From positions 1,178,001 to 1,242,000 of the forward strand of contig CAVRGW010000005.1 of assembly GCA_963720885.1 (NCBI GenBank): a stretch of DNA of 64,000 nucleotides, given 5' to 3'. Source of the stretch: DATLLN01 sp963720885 (GTDB lineage: Bacteria > Actinomycetota > Thermoleophilia > Gaiellales > JAICJC01). The notes below the pieces were generated by a model. The model was not told where the DNA came from, searched no databases, and saw only the letters and a program-made list of their open reading frames with translations. The position numbers were made by a program, and so were the translations under genes. This document shows, piece by piece, positions 45,348 to 53,492 of the stretch (position 1 is its first letter; each line of letters opens with the position of its first letter).

Positions 45348-46137
45348 GCGACGGGTAGCGCGCGCGCAGCATCGCGCGTACGCGGGCGACGTCGGCCGGC
45401 TGCCAGTCGGTGTGGTCGTTTCGCCAGCCCTCGTTGTCCCGGAAGAATCGGCTGTCGTTGACCATGGAGTGCCCGATCACGTCGCGCACCGGGATGCCGT
45501 ACCGGGTGCACAACCACGCGACCAGGGCCAGCACGCTGTGGATCTGCGGAGCGCGGGCCAGGATCTGCTGATCGGCCCAGCTGCTGGACGGCCCGGTCTC
45601 CTGAACCATCTCGATTCCGACCGACCGGTCGTTGACGCCGATCGCATGGCGGCACATCACGTCGAGCGGGGCCTGCTGGTAGATCGTGCCGTCCTTGTCG
45701 ACGACGAAGTGCGCGCAGGTGCCCGGCAGCTCGCCGTTGTTGGGCGTGTCGTTGGCGAAGGTGGCGTGGACGCCGGGGTAGCTCGACGACGCCGTGAAGT
45801 GCAGGACGACCAGCCGCGGATGGCTGAGCCGTGACGTGTCGATGCCGTAGTGCCGCTGCGCGTAGGCCGCCATCTCGGCCCGGCGAGCCGCCGTGTAGGG
45901 AATCGGATCCTGGGTGATCGCCGGACGGGCAACGGGCGGTGGCGGAGCCTGCGTTGCGGTTTCGGTCTCCGTCTCGGTCTGCGTCGCGGTGACGGTGGGC
46001 GTCTCGGTGACGGTGGAGGTGACGGGCGCCGTCCGCGTCACGGCGGCGGGCTCGCCGCCGGACGACACCGCCCGGCCGCCCAGGAACCCGCCCGCCAGCA
46101 ACAGCGCGGCGAGCACGGCGAGGAGCGCAGCTCTCAC
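45337..46137 (-). CDS. Peptidoglycan amidase (Amidase_2/PGRP family), membrane-anchored
   Basis: A 266-residue N-acetylmuramoyl-L-alanine amidase. An N-terminal hydrophobic segment (about 3-20) and a Thr-rich linker precede the catalytic domain (about 85-266). Zinc ligands are likely His in LVVLHFTASSS, His in DVIGHSMVN, and the terminal HTDW; RSVGIEMV is also typical. It cuts the amide between MurNAc and the stem peptide. GTG 46137 overlaps the ABC ATPase stop (GTGA), so it is the last gene of the amino-acid ABC transporter operon. Confidence 0.85.
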   Translation of the reverse strand: MRAALLAVLAALLLAGGFLGGRAVSSGGEPAAVTRTAPVTSTVTETPTVTATQTETETETATQAPPPPVARPAITQDPIPYTAARRAEMAAYAQRHYGIDTSRLSHPRLVVLHFTASSSYPGVHATFANDTPNNGELPGTCAHFVVDKDGTIYQQAPLDVMCRHAIGVNDRSVGIEMVQETGPSSSWADQQILARAPQIHSVLALVAWLCTRYGIPVRDVIGHSMVNDSRFFRDNEGWRNDHTDWQPADVARVRAMLRARYPSLTG

Positions 46138-46883
46138 ATCCTCCCGGCGGCGATGATCCGCTGCAGGAACTGCCGCGTGCGCTCCTCGCGCGGGTGGCTG
46201 AAGATCTGCTCAGGCGGCCCCTGCTCGAGGATCACACCGGCGTCGAGGAAGCACACCCGGCTGGCGATGTCCCGTGCGAAGCCCATCTCGTGCGTGGCGA
46301 TCAGCATCGTCATCCCCTCATCGGCAAGCTCACGGATCACGTCCAGCACCGCCGCCACCAGCTCCGGGTCGAGCGCGCTGGTCACCTCGTCGAGCAGCAG
46401 CAGCCGCGGCTGCATCGCCAGCGCCCGCATGATCGCAACCCGCTGCTGCTGGCCGCCGGACAGCCGGTCGGGGTACTCGCCGCGGCGGTCGGCCAGGCCG
46501 AACCGCTCGAGCAGCGCCATCCCCTGCTCCTCCGCCTCCCGCCGCGACTGCCCGAGCACCTTGCGCGGCCCCAGCGTGATGTTGGCGAGCACCGTCATGT
46601 GCGGGAACAGGTTGAACGACTGGAACACGATCCCGATGCTCGTGCGAATCCTGTTCTCGTCCACATCGGGGGCGGTCACCTCGACGCCGCCGACGACGAT
46701 CGTCCCGGCCGTCACCGGCTCGATCAGGTTGATGCAGCGCAGCAGCGTCGACTTGCCCGAGCCGGAGGCCCCGATCAGGCAGATCACCTCGTGCTCCGAT
46801 ACCGCGAGGTCGATGCCGCGCAGCACCTCGGCCTTCCCGAAGCTCTTGCGCACGCCCTCGATCAGCAGGGCCGGGTCGCTCAC
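46134..46883 (-). CDS. Polar amino acid ABC transporter ATPase
   Basis: A 249-residue ABC ATPase of the GlnQ/HisP type: Walker A GASGSGKSTLLRC, Q-loop VFQSFNLFPHMTV, signature LSGGQQQRVAIMRAL, Walker B LLLLDEVTSALDPE (Thr replaced as DEVTSALD, typical of the group), and H-loop ATHEMGFA. GTG 46883 overlaps the permease stop (GTGA). It powers uptake of a polar amino acid or related solute with the permease and lipoprotein encoded upstream. Confidence 0.92.
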   Translation of the reverse strand: MSDPALLIEGVRKSFGKAEVLRGIDLAVSEHEVICLIGASGSGKSTLLRCINLIEPVTAGTIVVGGVEVTAPDVDENRIRTSIGIVFQSFNLFPHMTVLANITLGPRKVLGQSRREAEEQGMALLERFGLADRRGEYPDRLSGGQQQRVAIMRALAMQPRLLLLDEVTSALDPELVAAVLDVIRELADEGMTMLIATHEMGFARDIASRVCFLDAGVILEQGPPEQIFSHPREERTRQFLQRIIAAGRM

Positions 46884-47740
46884 CCTTGCCCCGCGAACTG
46901 GCGCCGGCGGTCGCGGGCGACCAGCCAGTCCGTGAACCGGGCAAGCGGGATCGTGATCAGCACGAACAGCACCGCGGCGCACAGGTACGGCGTGAAGTTG
47001 AAGTCGGCCGCCTGCGCGATGTCGGCCTGGCGGAACGCCTCGACCGGGCCGATGATCGCCACCAGCGCCGTGTCCTTCTGCAGCCCGATGAAGTCGTTCA
47101 GCAGCGGCGGGATCACCCGCCGCACCGCCTGCGGCACGATCACGAACCGCAGCGCCTGGAGCCGCGAAAGGCCAAGCGAGCGAGCGGCAGCCTCCTGGCT
47201 GGGGTGCACCGACTCGATGCCTGCGCGATAGACCTCGGCGACGTAGGCCGAGTAGACGAGGATCAGCGCGACGCCGCCCCAGAACAGCTCCGACGTGGGG
47301 ACGCCGGACAGCTGGAGCGACGGCACGCCGAGACCGAGCATGACGACGACCAGGATCGTCGGGACGCCGCGGAACAGATCCGTGTAGACGATCGCCATCA
47401 GCCGGAACGGGAAGAGCACCGGCCCCGGGAGGCTGCGAAGAATCGCGATCCCCAGCGCGAAAACCAGGATCACCGCCTCGCAGACCATGAACAGCTTCAC
47501 GTTGACCCAGAAGTGGCGCGCGATGTCCGGGAACCAGGCCTTGACCTCGTCCCAGTTGAGGAACGACGCCTTGAACTCGGGCCAGCCCGGCGAGTTGACC
47601 ACGACGAGGGTGATCACGGTGAACACGACGACCGTGCTGATCAGGGCGATCGCGGCGCTGCGGCCGGCGCCGCGGCCGAGGATGCGGGAGCTGCGGCTTG
47701 CTACTGCAGCGTCGGGGCGTCTGCCAGGTCGGAGAGCCAC
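46880..47740 (-). CDS. Polar amino acid ABC transporter permease
   Basis: A HisM/GlnP-type permease with five or so helices and the EAA loop, seen as YRAGIESVHPSQEAAARSLGLS. Other typical stretches are LFRGVPTILVVVML and PLLNDFIGLQKDTALVAIIG. The start is uncertain: GTG 47740 overlaps the upstream lipoprotein gene by about 40 bases, and no ATG lies near the N-terminus of the homology. Confidence 0.88.
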   Translation of the reverse strand: MALRPGRRPDAAVASRSSRILGRGAGRSAAIALISTVVVFTVITLVVVNSPGWPEFKASFLNWDEVKAWFPDIARHFWVNVKLFMVCEAVILVFALGIAILRSLPGPVLFPFRLMAIVYTDLFRGVPTILVVVMLGLGVPSLQLSGVPTSELFWGGVALILVYSAYVAEVYRAGIESVHPSQEAAARSLGLSRLQALRFVIVPQAVRRVIPPLLNDFIGLQKDTALVAIIGPVEAFRQADIAQAADFNFTPYLCAAVLFVLITIPLARFTDWLVARDRRRQFAGQG

Positions 47741-48600
47741 TTCTGCTCCAGCTCCGCGAGCTCCCCGCTGCTCTTCATCTCGTTCAGCGCGCGGTCGACG
47801 CAGGTTTTGAGCGGGCTGCCCTTCTCCATCACGAGGCCCCACTGATCCTCGCCGCCGGAACCCGAGAACTGCCCGGCGATGGCCAGGCCGCCCGGCTCGA
47901 CATAGGCGATGTAATAGGCGGTCGGGAAGTCGACGACGAGGCCGTCGATCTGGCCGTTCTCCAGCGCCTGCGTTGCCTGGGAGGTCGAGTTATAGACCTT
48001 GGCCTCGTTGTCGGGCTGGATCACGTCCTGAATCGCCTGATAGCTGGTGGTCGACACCTCGGCGCCCAACGTCGCGCCCTTCAGATCCGCCAGGCTGCTG
48101 GCGTGCGCGTACTGCGAGTCCTTCTTGACGACCACCGCCTGGTTGGCCTGGTAGTACGGCACGCTGAAGTCGACCCTCTGGTCACGCGGCGACTTGTCGG
48201 TGACCTGCGCCAGGTAGAAGTCGAAGTCCTTCGGCCCCGGCGCGAACGACTTGCCGAACGGGGTCGCCTGCCATGTCACCTGGTCGGGCGTATAGCCCAG
48301 CTTCTCGGCGACTCCGTAGGCAACGGTGTTCTCGAACCCCTTGTTGGCGTACGGGTCGTTGTTGAACTGGCCCTTCCACTCGTGCCCCGGCCCTCCGGTG
48401 AAGTACGGGCTGAACGCCGGGTTGCTCGTCCCGATGGTCAGCTTGCTCGGGCTCAGCGTCTGCAGCTTCTCCGGCGTGCACGTGGCGGCCGACGCGGAGG
48501 GGGCCGAGCCGCCCGACGTGTCGTTGGCGGTCGACGAGCCGCAGGCGGATGCAACCGCGAGCAGCGCGACCAGGAGCGGGGCGATCACCATCCTGCGCAT
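47701..48600 (-). CDS. Amino acid ABC transporter substrate-binding lipoprotein
   Basis: A 299-residue family 3 solute-binding protein. The lipoprotein signal is MRRMVIAPLLVALLAVASAC with the lipobox Cys at residue 20. The binding fold shows LTIGTSNPAFSPYFTGG, DFDFYLAQVTDKSPRDQRVDFSVPYY and GQIDGLVVDFPTAYYI, typical of amino-acid-binding members. It starts 40 bases after the LysR gene, on the same strand. Confidence 0.9.
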   Translation of the reverse strand: MRRMVIAPLLVALLAVASACGSSTANDTSGGSAPSASAATCTPEKLQTLSPSKLTIGTSNPAFSPYFTGGPGHEWKGQFNNDPYANKGFENTVAYGVAEKLGYTPDQVTWQATPFGKSFAPGPKDFDFYLAQVTDKSPRDQRVDFSVPYYQANQAVVVKKDSQYAHASSLADLKGATLGAEVSTTSYQAIQDVIQPDNEAKVYNSTSQATQALENGQIDGLVVDFPTAYYIAYVEPGGLAIAGQFSGSGGEDQWGLVMEKGSPLKTCVDRALNEMKSSGELAELEQKWLSDLADAPTLQ

Positions 48601-48639
48601 GGCGCGAAGTTACCACAGCAGGATTCGGAGCCGGGCCGG

Positions 48640-49584
48640 TCAGCCGGCGACGGCCGCGGGAACGGCCTCGTGCAGCTCGTCGCACACCTCGGCGGCGAGC
48701 TTGACGAACGATTCGGCCGCGGCCGACCTGATCCGGTCACGATGCCATGCGACGCCGACCACGCGAGGAGGCAGCTTGCCGTTGAGCGGCAGCAGGTCGG
48801 TGCGCGGGTCGCTGGCGTCCACGGCCAGCAGCGGCATCAGCGCGACGCCGACGCCGGCGGCGACCATCGCCTGCATCGTGCCGTTGTCGTCCGAGCGAAA
48901 CACGATGTCGGCGGTCAGACCGCGCAGCGACAGATGTGTCTCGATGTGCTGGATGCTCGTACAGGTGCGGTAGCCGATCAGCGGCAGCCCGGAGATCTCG
49001 CGCAGACTCGGCGCCGTTGCGTTTCGAGCCAACGGCGACTCCGCCGAGACGACAAGCACCCACGGATCGTGCATCAGGTCGGCGAATTCGAACGGGCCGT
49101 CGGGAATCGGCAGCTGGATGAACGTCAGGTCGAGCTCACCTGCCTCGACTGCCGCGAGCAGCGTCTCGTCCTCTGCCTCCTTGAGCTGCACGGACACGCC
49201 CGGGTGAGACGAGGAGAACCGGCGGATCACCTCGGGCAGCACCCGGGTGCCCACGCTCTGGAACGTGCCGACGCGCAGGGTGCCCGCCTCGCCGTCGGCG
49301 AGCGCCGCGAGATCGGCCTGGGCGGCCCGCAGGCGGGCGACGATCCCGTCCGCGTGGCGCAGCAGCACGTTGCCCGCCTCGGTGATGGAGATCGGACGGG
49401 GGCCGCCCGGGCGCTCGACCAGCCTCGTCCCCACAGCCTTCTCGAGCGTGGCGATCTGCTGGCTGACGGCCGACTGCGTGTAGCCGAGCCGCTCCGCGGC
49501 GCGGCCGAAGCTGCCGGTCTCGGCAACGGCCCGAAGGGCGGCCAGATGGCGGATCTCAACTCCGTGCCAACGATCAGGTTCCAT
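48640..49584 (-). CDS. LysR-family transcriptional regulator
   Basis: A 314-residue LysR regulator. The N-terminal helix-turn-helix is HLAALRAVAETGSFGRAAERLGYTQSAVSQQIATLEKAVG (about 12-51), then an inducer-binding domain with TLRVGTFQSVGTRVLP. It lies upstream of and on the same strand as the ABC transporter and amidase, and probably controls them from the same or a divergent promoter. Confidence 0.9.
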   Translation of the reverse strand: MEPDRWHGVEIRHLAALRAVAETGSFGRAAERLGYTQSAVSQQIATLEKAVGTRLVERPGGPRPISITEAGNVLLRHADGIVARLRAAQADLAALADGEAGTLRVGTFQSVGTRVLPEVIRRFSSSHPGVSVQLKEAEDETLLAAVEAGELDLTFIQLPIPDGPFEFADLMHDPWVLVVSAESPLARNATAPSLREISGLPLIGYRTCTSIQHIETHLSLRGLTADIVFRSDDNGTMQAMVAAGVGVALMPLLAVDASDPRTDLLPLNGKLPPRVVGVAWHRDRIRSAAAESFVKLAAEVCDELHEAVPAAVAG

Positions 49585-49637
49585 AATGCATACGAAGAGT
49601 ATCTCGATTTGAGCTTATGGACAAGGCGGTCGACAAT

Positions 49638-49760
49638 ATGACCATGGAACTCCTGATCATCATCTTTCTCCTGGTGGTCGGCCCGTTGGCATTGGTGGCG
49701 GGAGCCGATTCCAGGAGCACCGATACCCGCGACACGCGCGGCTGGTTCCCCTCCCGCTAG
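49638..49760 (+). CDS. Small single-helix membrane protein
   Basis: A 40-residue ORF divergent from the LysR gene. It has one helix (MTMELLIIIFLLVVGPLALV) followed by AGADSRSTDTRDTRGWFPSR. The tail type (ADSR...D.R.WFP) recurs as I recall in small hypothetical proteins of Thermoleophilia, which supports it; alternative starts are ATG 49617 and 49644. Function unknown. Confidence 0.5.
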   Translation: MTMELLIIIFLLVVGPLALVAGADSRSTDTRDTRGWFPSR

Positions 49761-49772
49761 GAACTCCCACCC

Positions 49773-49856
49773 GAGCCTGGCTCCGTGCCTGGCACGTCGG
49801 TTGAGGCCAGAGTGGGGCTGACGGTCGCGCCGGTGCCTGGCTCGGTGCCTGGCTCG
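49773..49856. repeat. GTGCCTGGC-type intergenic repeats
   Basis: Four related 12-base units occur in two pairs: GAGCCTGGCTCC-GTGCCTGGCACG (49773-49796) and GTGCCTGGCTCG twice (about 49833-49856). CCTGGCAC and GTGCCAGG are also the ends of the 58-bp palindrome at 52462. They lie between two plus-strand genes and reach up to the PilZ start. Confidence 0.65.
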
Positions 49857-49859
49857 TGA

Positions 49860-50573
49860 ATGCGACCTAGACTGACGGGCGTGCACCGGCATGAGCCTGA
49901 CAGGCGAAGGTTCCTGCGGGTGGAGGCTGACCTGCTCGCGGTCTGCTCGCCCATCGACCAGTCCGGCGAACGCGGGACACCGGTGCGGATGCGCACCGAC
50001 GACGTGTCCGCCGGCGGCGCCAAGCTGCGCGCGGCCGAGACGCCGCGCGTCGGAGACCGTTTCTGGGTCGAGCTGACCTTCGCCCGTCCGCGGTTCCTGG
50101 TGTTCGTCGAGGCCGAGGTCGTCCGCACCGAGGCATCCGGCGCCTTCGCCGTCCGGTTCGACGGGCTGGACGAGTACGTCGAGCAGCGCGTCGTGCGATG
50201 GGTCTACGCCCAGGACCGGCGGCTGTTCGACCGCCACGCGAACGTGCGGATCCCGATCCGGATCAGGGTCGTCTGCCGCAGGCTCGCGGACGGCGAGGCC
50301 GTAGAGGAGTTCACCGCGCCGTCGGTCGACGTCTCGACCGACGTCGTCCGGATCATCTCGGAGCGCGTCGTCCTGGTGGGCACCGCCCTCCAGGTGGAGC
50401 TGCACCTGGCCGATGATGTACCACCGTTTGCGGTGCTCGCCGAGGTCGAGTCCGCTCACCCCCAGGACGATGATCGCACCGTCTACACGCTCCGGCTCGC
50501 CGAGCTCGGCGTCGCCGAAGAGCACCGCCTGGTCGAGCTCGCTCTGCAGATCGAACGCGAGCAACGCCCGTAG
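49860..50573 (+). CDS. PilZ-domain protein
   Basis: A 237-residue soluble protein. A PilZ domain at about 12-95 has RRRFLRVEADL (RxxxR, c-di-GMP contact) and MRTDDVSAGGAKLR (D/NxSxxG). A second related beta-barrel (about 120-215) looks like a degenerate PilZ copy (VRIPIRIRVVCRRL, SVDVSTDVVRI) without the full glycine motif. The role is probably as a c-di-GMP receptor. The CYTH-CHAD gene follows 12 bases downstream. GTG 49881 is an alternative start. Confidence 0.82.
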   Translation: MRPRLTGVHRHEPDRRRFLRVEADLLAVCSPIDQSGERGTPVRMRTDDVSAGGAKLRAAETPRVGDRFWVELTFARPRFLVFVEAEVVRTEASGAFAVRFDGLDEYVEQRVVRWVYAQDRRLFDRHANVRIPIRIRVVCRRLADGEAVEEFTAPSVDVSTDVVRIISERVVLVGTALQVELHLADDVPPFAVLAEVESAHPQDDDRTVYTLRLAELGVAEEHRLVELALQIEREQRP

Positions 50574-50585
50574 ACTGGAATCACG

Positions 50586-52020
50586 ATGACGGACGCGCAA
50601 AGAGGTCGGCTGAAGCTCCGGGCCGCCGCGGGATTTCGCCTGCCGGCGCTCCCCGGCACGCCCCTGGAGCCCCGTCACTACTCGTCGACCTACCACGACA
50701 CGGTCGACCACCGGCTCGCCTCCGCCGGCGTCGCGCTGCGCTACCGCAGCGAAAACGGCTTCGGCGCCTGGCAGCTGCGGCTGCCCGCGAACAGCTCGTG
50801 GCTCGAGCTCGAGCTGCCGGGCTCGCCCGCCCGCGTCCCACGGCGGTTCCGTGATCTGGTGATCGCCACGCTGCGCGACCGGATGACGTCCGAGGTGGCT
50901 ACGCTGGACACCATGCGGCGGGGAGTTCGGGTGGAGCGAAGCGGCCGGGTGGTCGCCGAGGTCACGGTCGACCAGGTCGTCGTCCGCGCAGGCGAGGAAT
51001 CGGTGCGCGCGTTCGACGAGGTCGAGGTCGATCTGATCGACGGGGGCGAACGCGACCTCCGGCGGATCGGGCGGATGCTGCACGAGGCCGGGGCGGTGGA
51101 CGGCGACCAGCAGCCGAAGCTGCTGCGGGCGCTGGGGCTCGCCCAGTCCGACCCGCCGCGGGTGGACCCCGAGGCGCCGCCGCGCCGCCAGCTGGCCGCG
51201 ATGCTGCAGATCCAGTACCACGCCATCCTGGCGCATGATCCCGGAACGCGGCTGGGCGCAGACCCCGAGGAGCTGCACCAGCACCGTGTGGCCGTGCGCC
51301 GGCTGCGCGCCCTGCTGCGCGCCGCGCGGCCGATGATCGACCGGAAGTGGGCCGACGAGGTGCGCGACGAGCTGCGCTGGGTGGGCTCGGCGCTTGGCGA
51401 GGTGCGGGATCTGGACGTGCTGCTCGAGCATCTCCAGGACGAGGCGGCGGAGCTCGAGCCGGACGACGCCCAGGCGTTCGCGCCGGTGCTCGCGGTGCTG
51501 GCCAACCGACGCGAGGCCGCGCGCGCCCTGATGCTGGCCGAGCTCCGAGACCCGCGCTACATCCATCTCCTCGAGCGGCTTGAGCGCGATCTGGCATACC
51601 CGCCAGAGGCGGGCGAGGCGGTGAAGCCGCAAGGCGATCGCCGCCGCCGAGTTCCGGAGTCTGCGCAAGGCGCGGCGCCGGCTGGGCTCCGACCCGGAGG
51701 ACCACGAGCTCCACGAGCTGCGCATCAAGGTCAAGCACGCACGGTACGCCGCCGAGCTGGCGATGCCCAGCCGGGGGCCGAAGGCGCGGCGCTTCGTCAA
51801 GGATGCGAAGCGGCTGCAGGACGTGCTCGGCGACCACCAGGACTCCGTCGTCGCCGCCGAGCGGCTGCGCGAGCTCGCCGTCGCCACCGGAGACCCGCGC
51901 GCTGCCCTCGCCGCCGGGCTGGTGGTGGCCCGCCAGGCGGAGCGGCGGAAGGCCGCCCGCGAAGCGTTCCCCGACGCCTGGCGCGCCCTCAAGCGAAGCG
52001 GCAAGCGGGCCTGGCTGTGA
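50586..52020 (+). CDS. CYTH-CHAD domain polyphosphate-linked protein, one frameshift near 51635
   Basis: The N-terminal CYTH domain (triphosphate-tunnel type, about 1-190) has strands LKLRAAAGFRLP, STYHDTVDHRLASAGVALRYR, and DEVEVDLIDG. It is followed by a CHAD domain: PEELHQHRVAVRRLRALLRAARPMI and LRWVGSALGEVRDLDVLLEHL, with the conserved His/Arg pattern. The frame breaks at about 51635 and the second CHAD half continues in another frame: FRSLRKARRRLGSDPEDHELHELRIKVKHARYAAEL to KRSGKRAWL and a stop at 52020. One missing base restores it. CHAD binds polyphosphate; CYTH may hydrolyse triphosphates. Sits with PilZ, SixA, Ppx and Ppk. Confidence 0.85.
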
Positions 52021-52451
52021 GCGCATCGCCGGTCGCCGTCGTCCGCCACGGACGGGCGGGCGACCGCCAATCGTGGGAGCGCGACGACCGCCTGCGCCCG
52101 CTGGACGGCAAGGGCCAGCGCCAGGCGATGGCGCTGATCGACCAGCTCGCGCCCTACCGCATCGAGCGGGTCGTCTCCAGCCCCTACCTGCGCTGCATCC
52201 AGACGGTGGTGCCGCTGGCGGTCGCGGCGCGCACCGCCGCGACGCCGGACGACCGGCTGGCCGAGGGCGCAGCGGATCGAGGCGTCCGTGAGCTGCTGGG
52301 CGAGCTCGATGGCGCGCGCGTCGCGATCTGCACGCACGGCGACGTCATACTCGCGCTGGTCGGCCCCGACGCCGAGGCTCGCAAGGGCAGCACCTGGCTG
52401 CTCGACGGCGACACCCTCGAGCCGCTCGAGTACCTGCCGCCGCCGGCGTAG
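52017..52451 (+). CDS. SixA-type histidine phosphatase
   Basis: A 144-residue histidine phosphatase. The RHG motif (VAVVRHGRAGD) with the phospho-acceptor His, SSPYLRCIQT with the second Arg, and ICTHGDV with the second His are all seen; LDGKGQRQAM is typical. Family members act on phosphohistidine or small phosphates. GTG 52017 overlaps the CHAD stop (GTGA). Confidence 0.85.
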   Translation: MSASPVAVVRHGRAGDRQSWERDDRLRPLDGKGQRQAMALIDQLAPYRIERVVSSPYLRCIQTVVPLAVAARTAATPDDRLAEGAADRGVRELLGELDGARVAICTHGDVILALVGPDAEARKGSTWLLDGDTLEPLEYLPPPA

Positions 52452-52461
52452 GCCACGGGTG

Positions 52462-52519
52462 TGTGCCAGGGGGTCAGGATCCTTGGCACATGTGCCAAGG
52501 ATCCTGACCCCCTGGCACA
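52462..52519. terminator. Perfect 58-bp palindrome between convergent genes
   Basis: The two 29-base arms, TGTGCCAGGGGGTCAGGATC... and its exact complement, meet between 52490 and 52491 without a single mismatch. It lies ten bases after the SixA stop and four before the Ppx stop, so a bidirectional terminator is the simple reading. It carries the GGGGTC and CCTGGCAC motifs seen in the other repeats of the window. A U-tract is absent. Confidence 0.65.
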
Positions 52520-52523
52520 ACGC

Positions 52524-53405
52524 TCACGCGGCGAGTCGCTCGGCGATCGCCTCGGCGGCGAGCCCCTCGCGCAGCCCCGCGCGTGCGACCTCGAACGGCC
52601 GTCCGACGACGCGGGCCGCCTGCGCCAGGATCACGGCGCCGGCAAGCAGGGTCGCGGCTCGCCGCTCGCCGATGCCGTGGGCGGCGGCCAGCTTGACGGC
52701 GGAGCGCTTGGCCAGATGGTCGGCCACCTCGTCGAGCGCCTTCCCGCTGAGCGGACCCTCGATGATCCGCCGCAGGGCGCGGGCGCTGCCACCCACCGCC
52801 AGGGCGATGTCGGCGGGCGGCGCGTCGAGCCCGGCGAACAGCTCCGCCACCTCGGCCCGGGCAGCCTTGACATGGCCCTTGCCGGGCGCGTCACCCTCGA
52901 GCATGCGGCTGGTCAGCCGCAGCGAGCCGATGTCGACCGACGCCAGCCACTCGGGCGACCCGTCGGATGGCCCGACGGCGACCTCCGTCGATCCGCCGCC
53001 GACGTCGCACACGGCCAGCGTCACCGGCGCACCGGGCAGCGTCGCGGCGGCGCCCAGATACGCATACCGACCCTCATCCTCGGCAGACAGCACGCGCGGC
53101 ACCGCGCCGGTCGCCCGCTGCAGCGCGATCACCAGATCGTCGGCGTTCACGCTCTGCCGCCCCGGCGCGGTGACCACGACGCGGAGGTCGCCGCAGCGCA
53201 GCGCGCGGGCCTGGGACGCGAACTGGCGCGCGCAGTCGGCGGCCTCGGCCAGCTTGGCGTCGGGGATCCAGCCGTGGTGCTCGATCGCCGCACCGAGGCC
53301 GACCTGCAGCCGGTCCTGGTGGATCGGCGCGACCGCACCCGCCGCGGTCTCAGCCACGAGCATGCGCATCGTGTTCGATCCGACGTCGACGATGCCGATC
53401 CTCAT
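52524..53405 (-). CDS. Exopolyphosphatase (Ppx/GppA family)
   Basis: A 293-residue actin-like ATPase-fold phosphatase. It has the phosphate-1 loop MRIGIVDVGSNTMRMLVAE, VLSAEDEGRYAYLGAAATLP, and the phosphate-2 loop LAVCDVGGGSTEVAVG, typical of Ppx/GppA. It hydrolyses polyphosphate ends or (p)ppGpp 5'-phosphate. The length matches the short N-terminal form without the HD domain. ATG 53405 was chosen at the homology start. It is downstream of Ppk1 (87-base gap), pairing synthesis and breakdown. Confidence 0.88.
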   Translation of the reverse strand: MRIGIVDVGSNTMRMLVAETAAGAVAPIHQDRLQVGLGAAIEHHGWIPDAKLAEAADCARQFASQARALRCGDLRVVVTAPGRQSVNADDLVIALQRATGAVPRVLSAEDEGRYAYLGAAATLPGAPVTLAVCDVGGGSTEVAVGPSDGSPEWLASVDIGSLRLTSRMLEGDAPGKGHVKAARAEVAELFAGLDAPPADIALAVGGSARALRRIIEGPLSGKALDEVADHLAKRSAVKLAAAHGIGERRAATLLAGAVILAQAARVVGRPFEVARAGLREGLAAEAIAERLAA

Positions 53406-53492
53406 CACCCGTAGTGTGCCCACCGGCTCGGCCGTCATCACCCGGATCTCGGTGAGCGTTTGGTGAAGATCCGGTGCGAATCCAGGAACGGA

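Noticed and set aside
49773..49856. GTGCCTGGC units as a CRISPR or direct-repeat array
   Set aside because: Only four units in two pairs, no spacers of constant length; more like dispersed intergenic palindromic repeats.
49227..52520. 1097-codon minus-strand open frame
   Set aside because: It is antisense to PilZ, CYTH-CHAD and SixA and shows no domain; an artefact of high GC.
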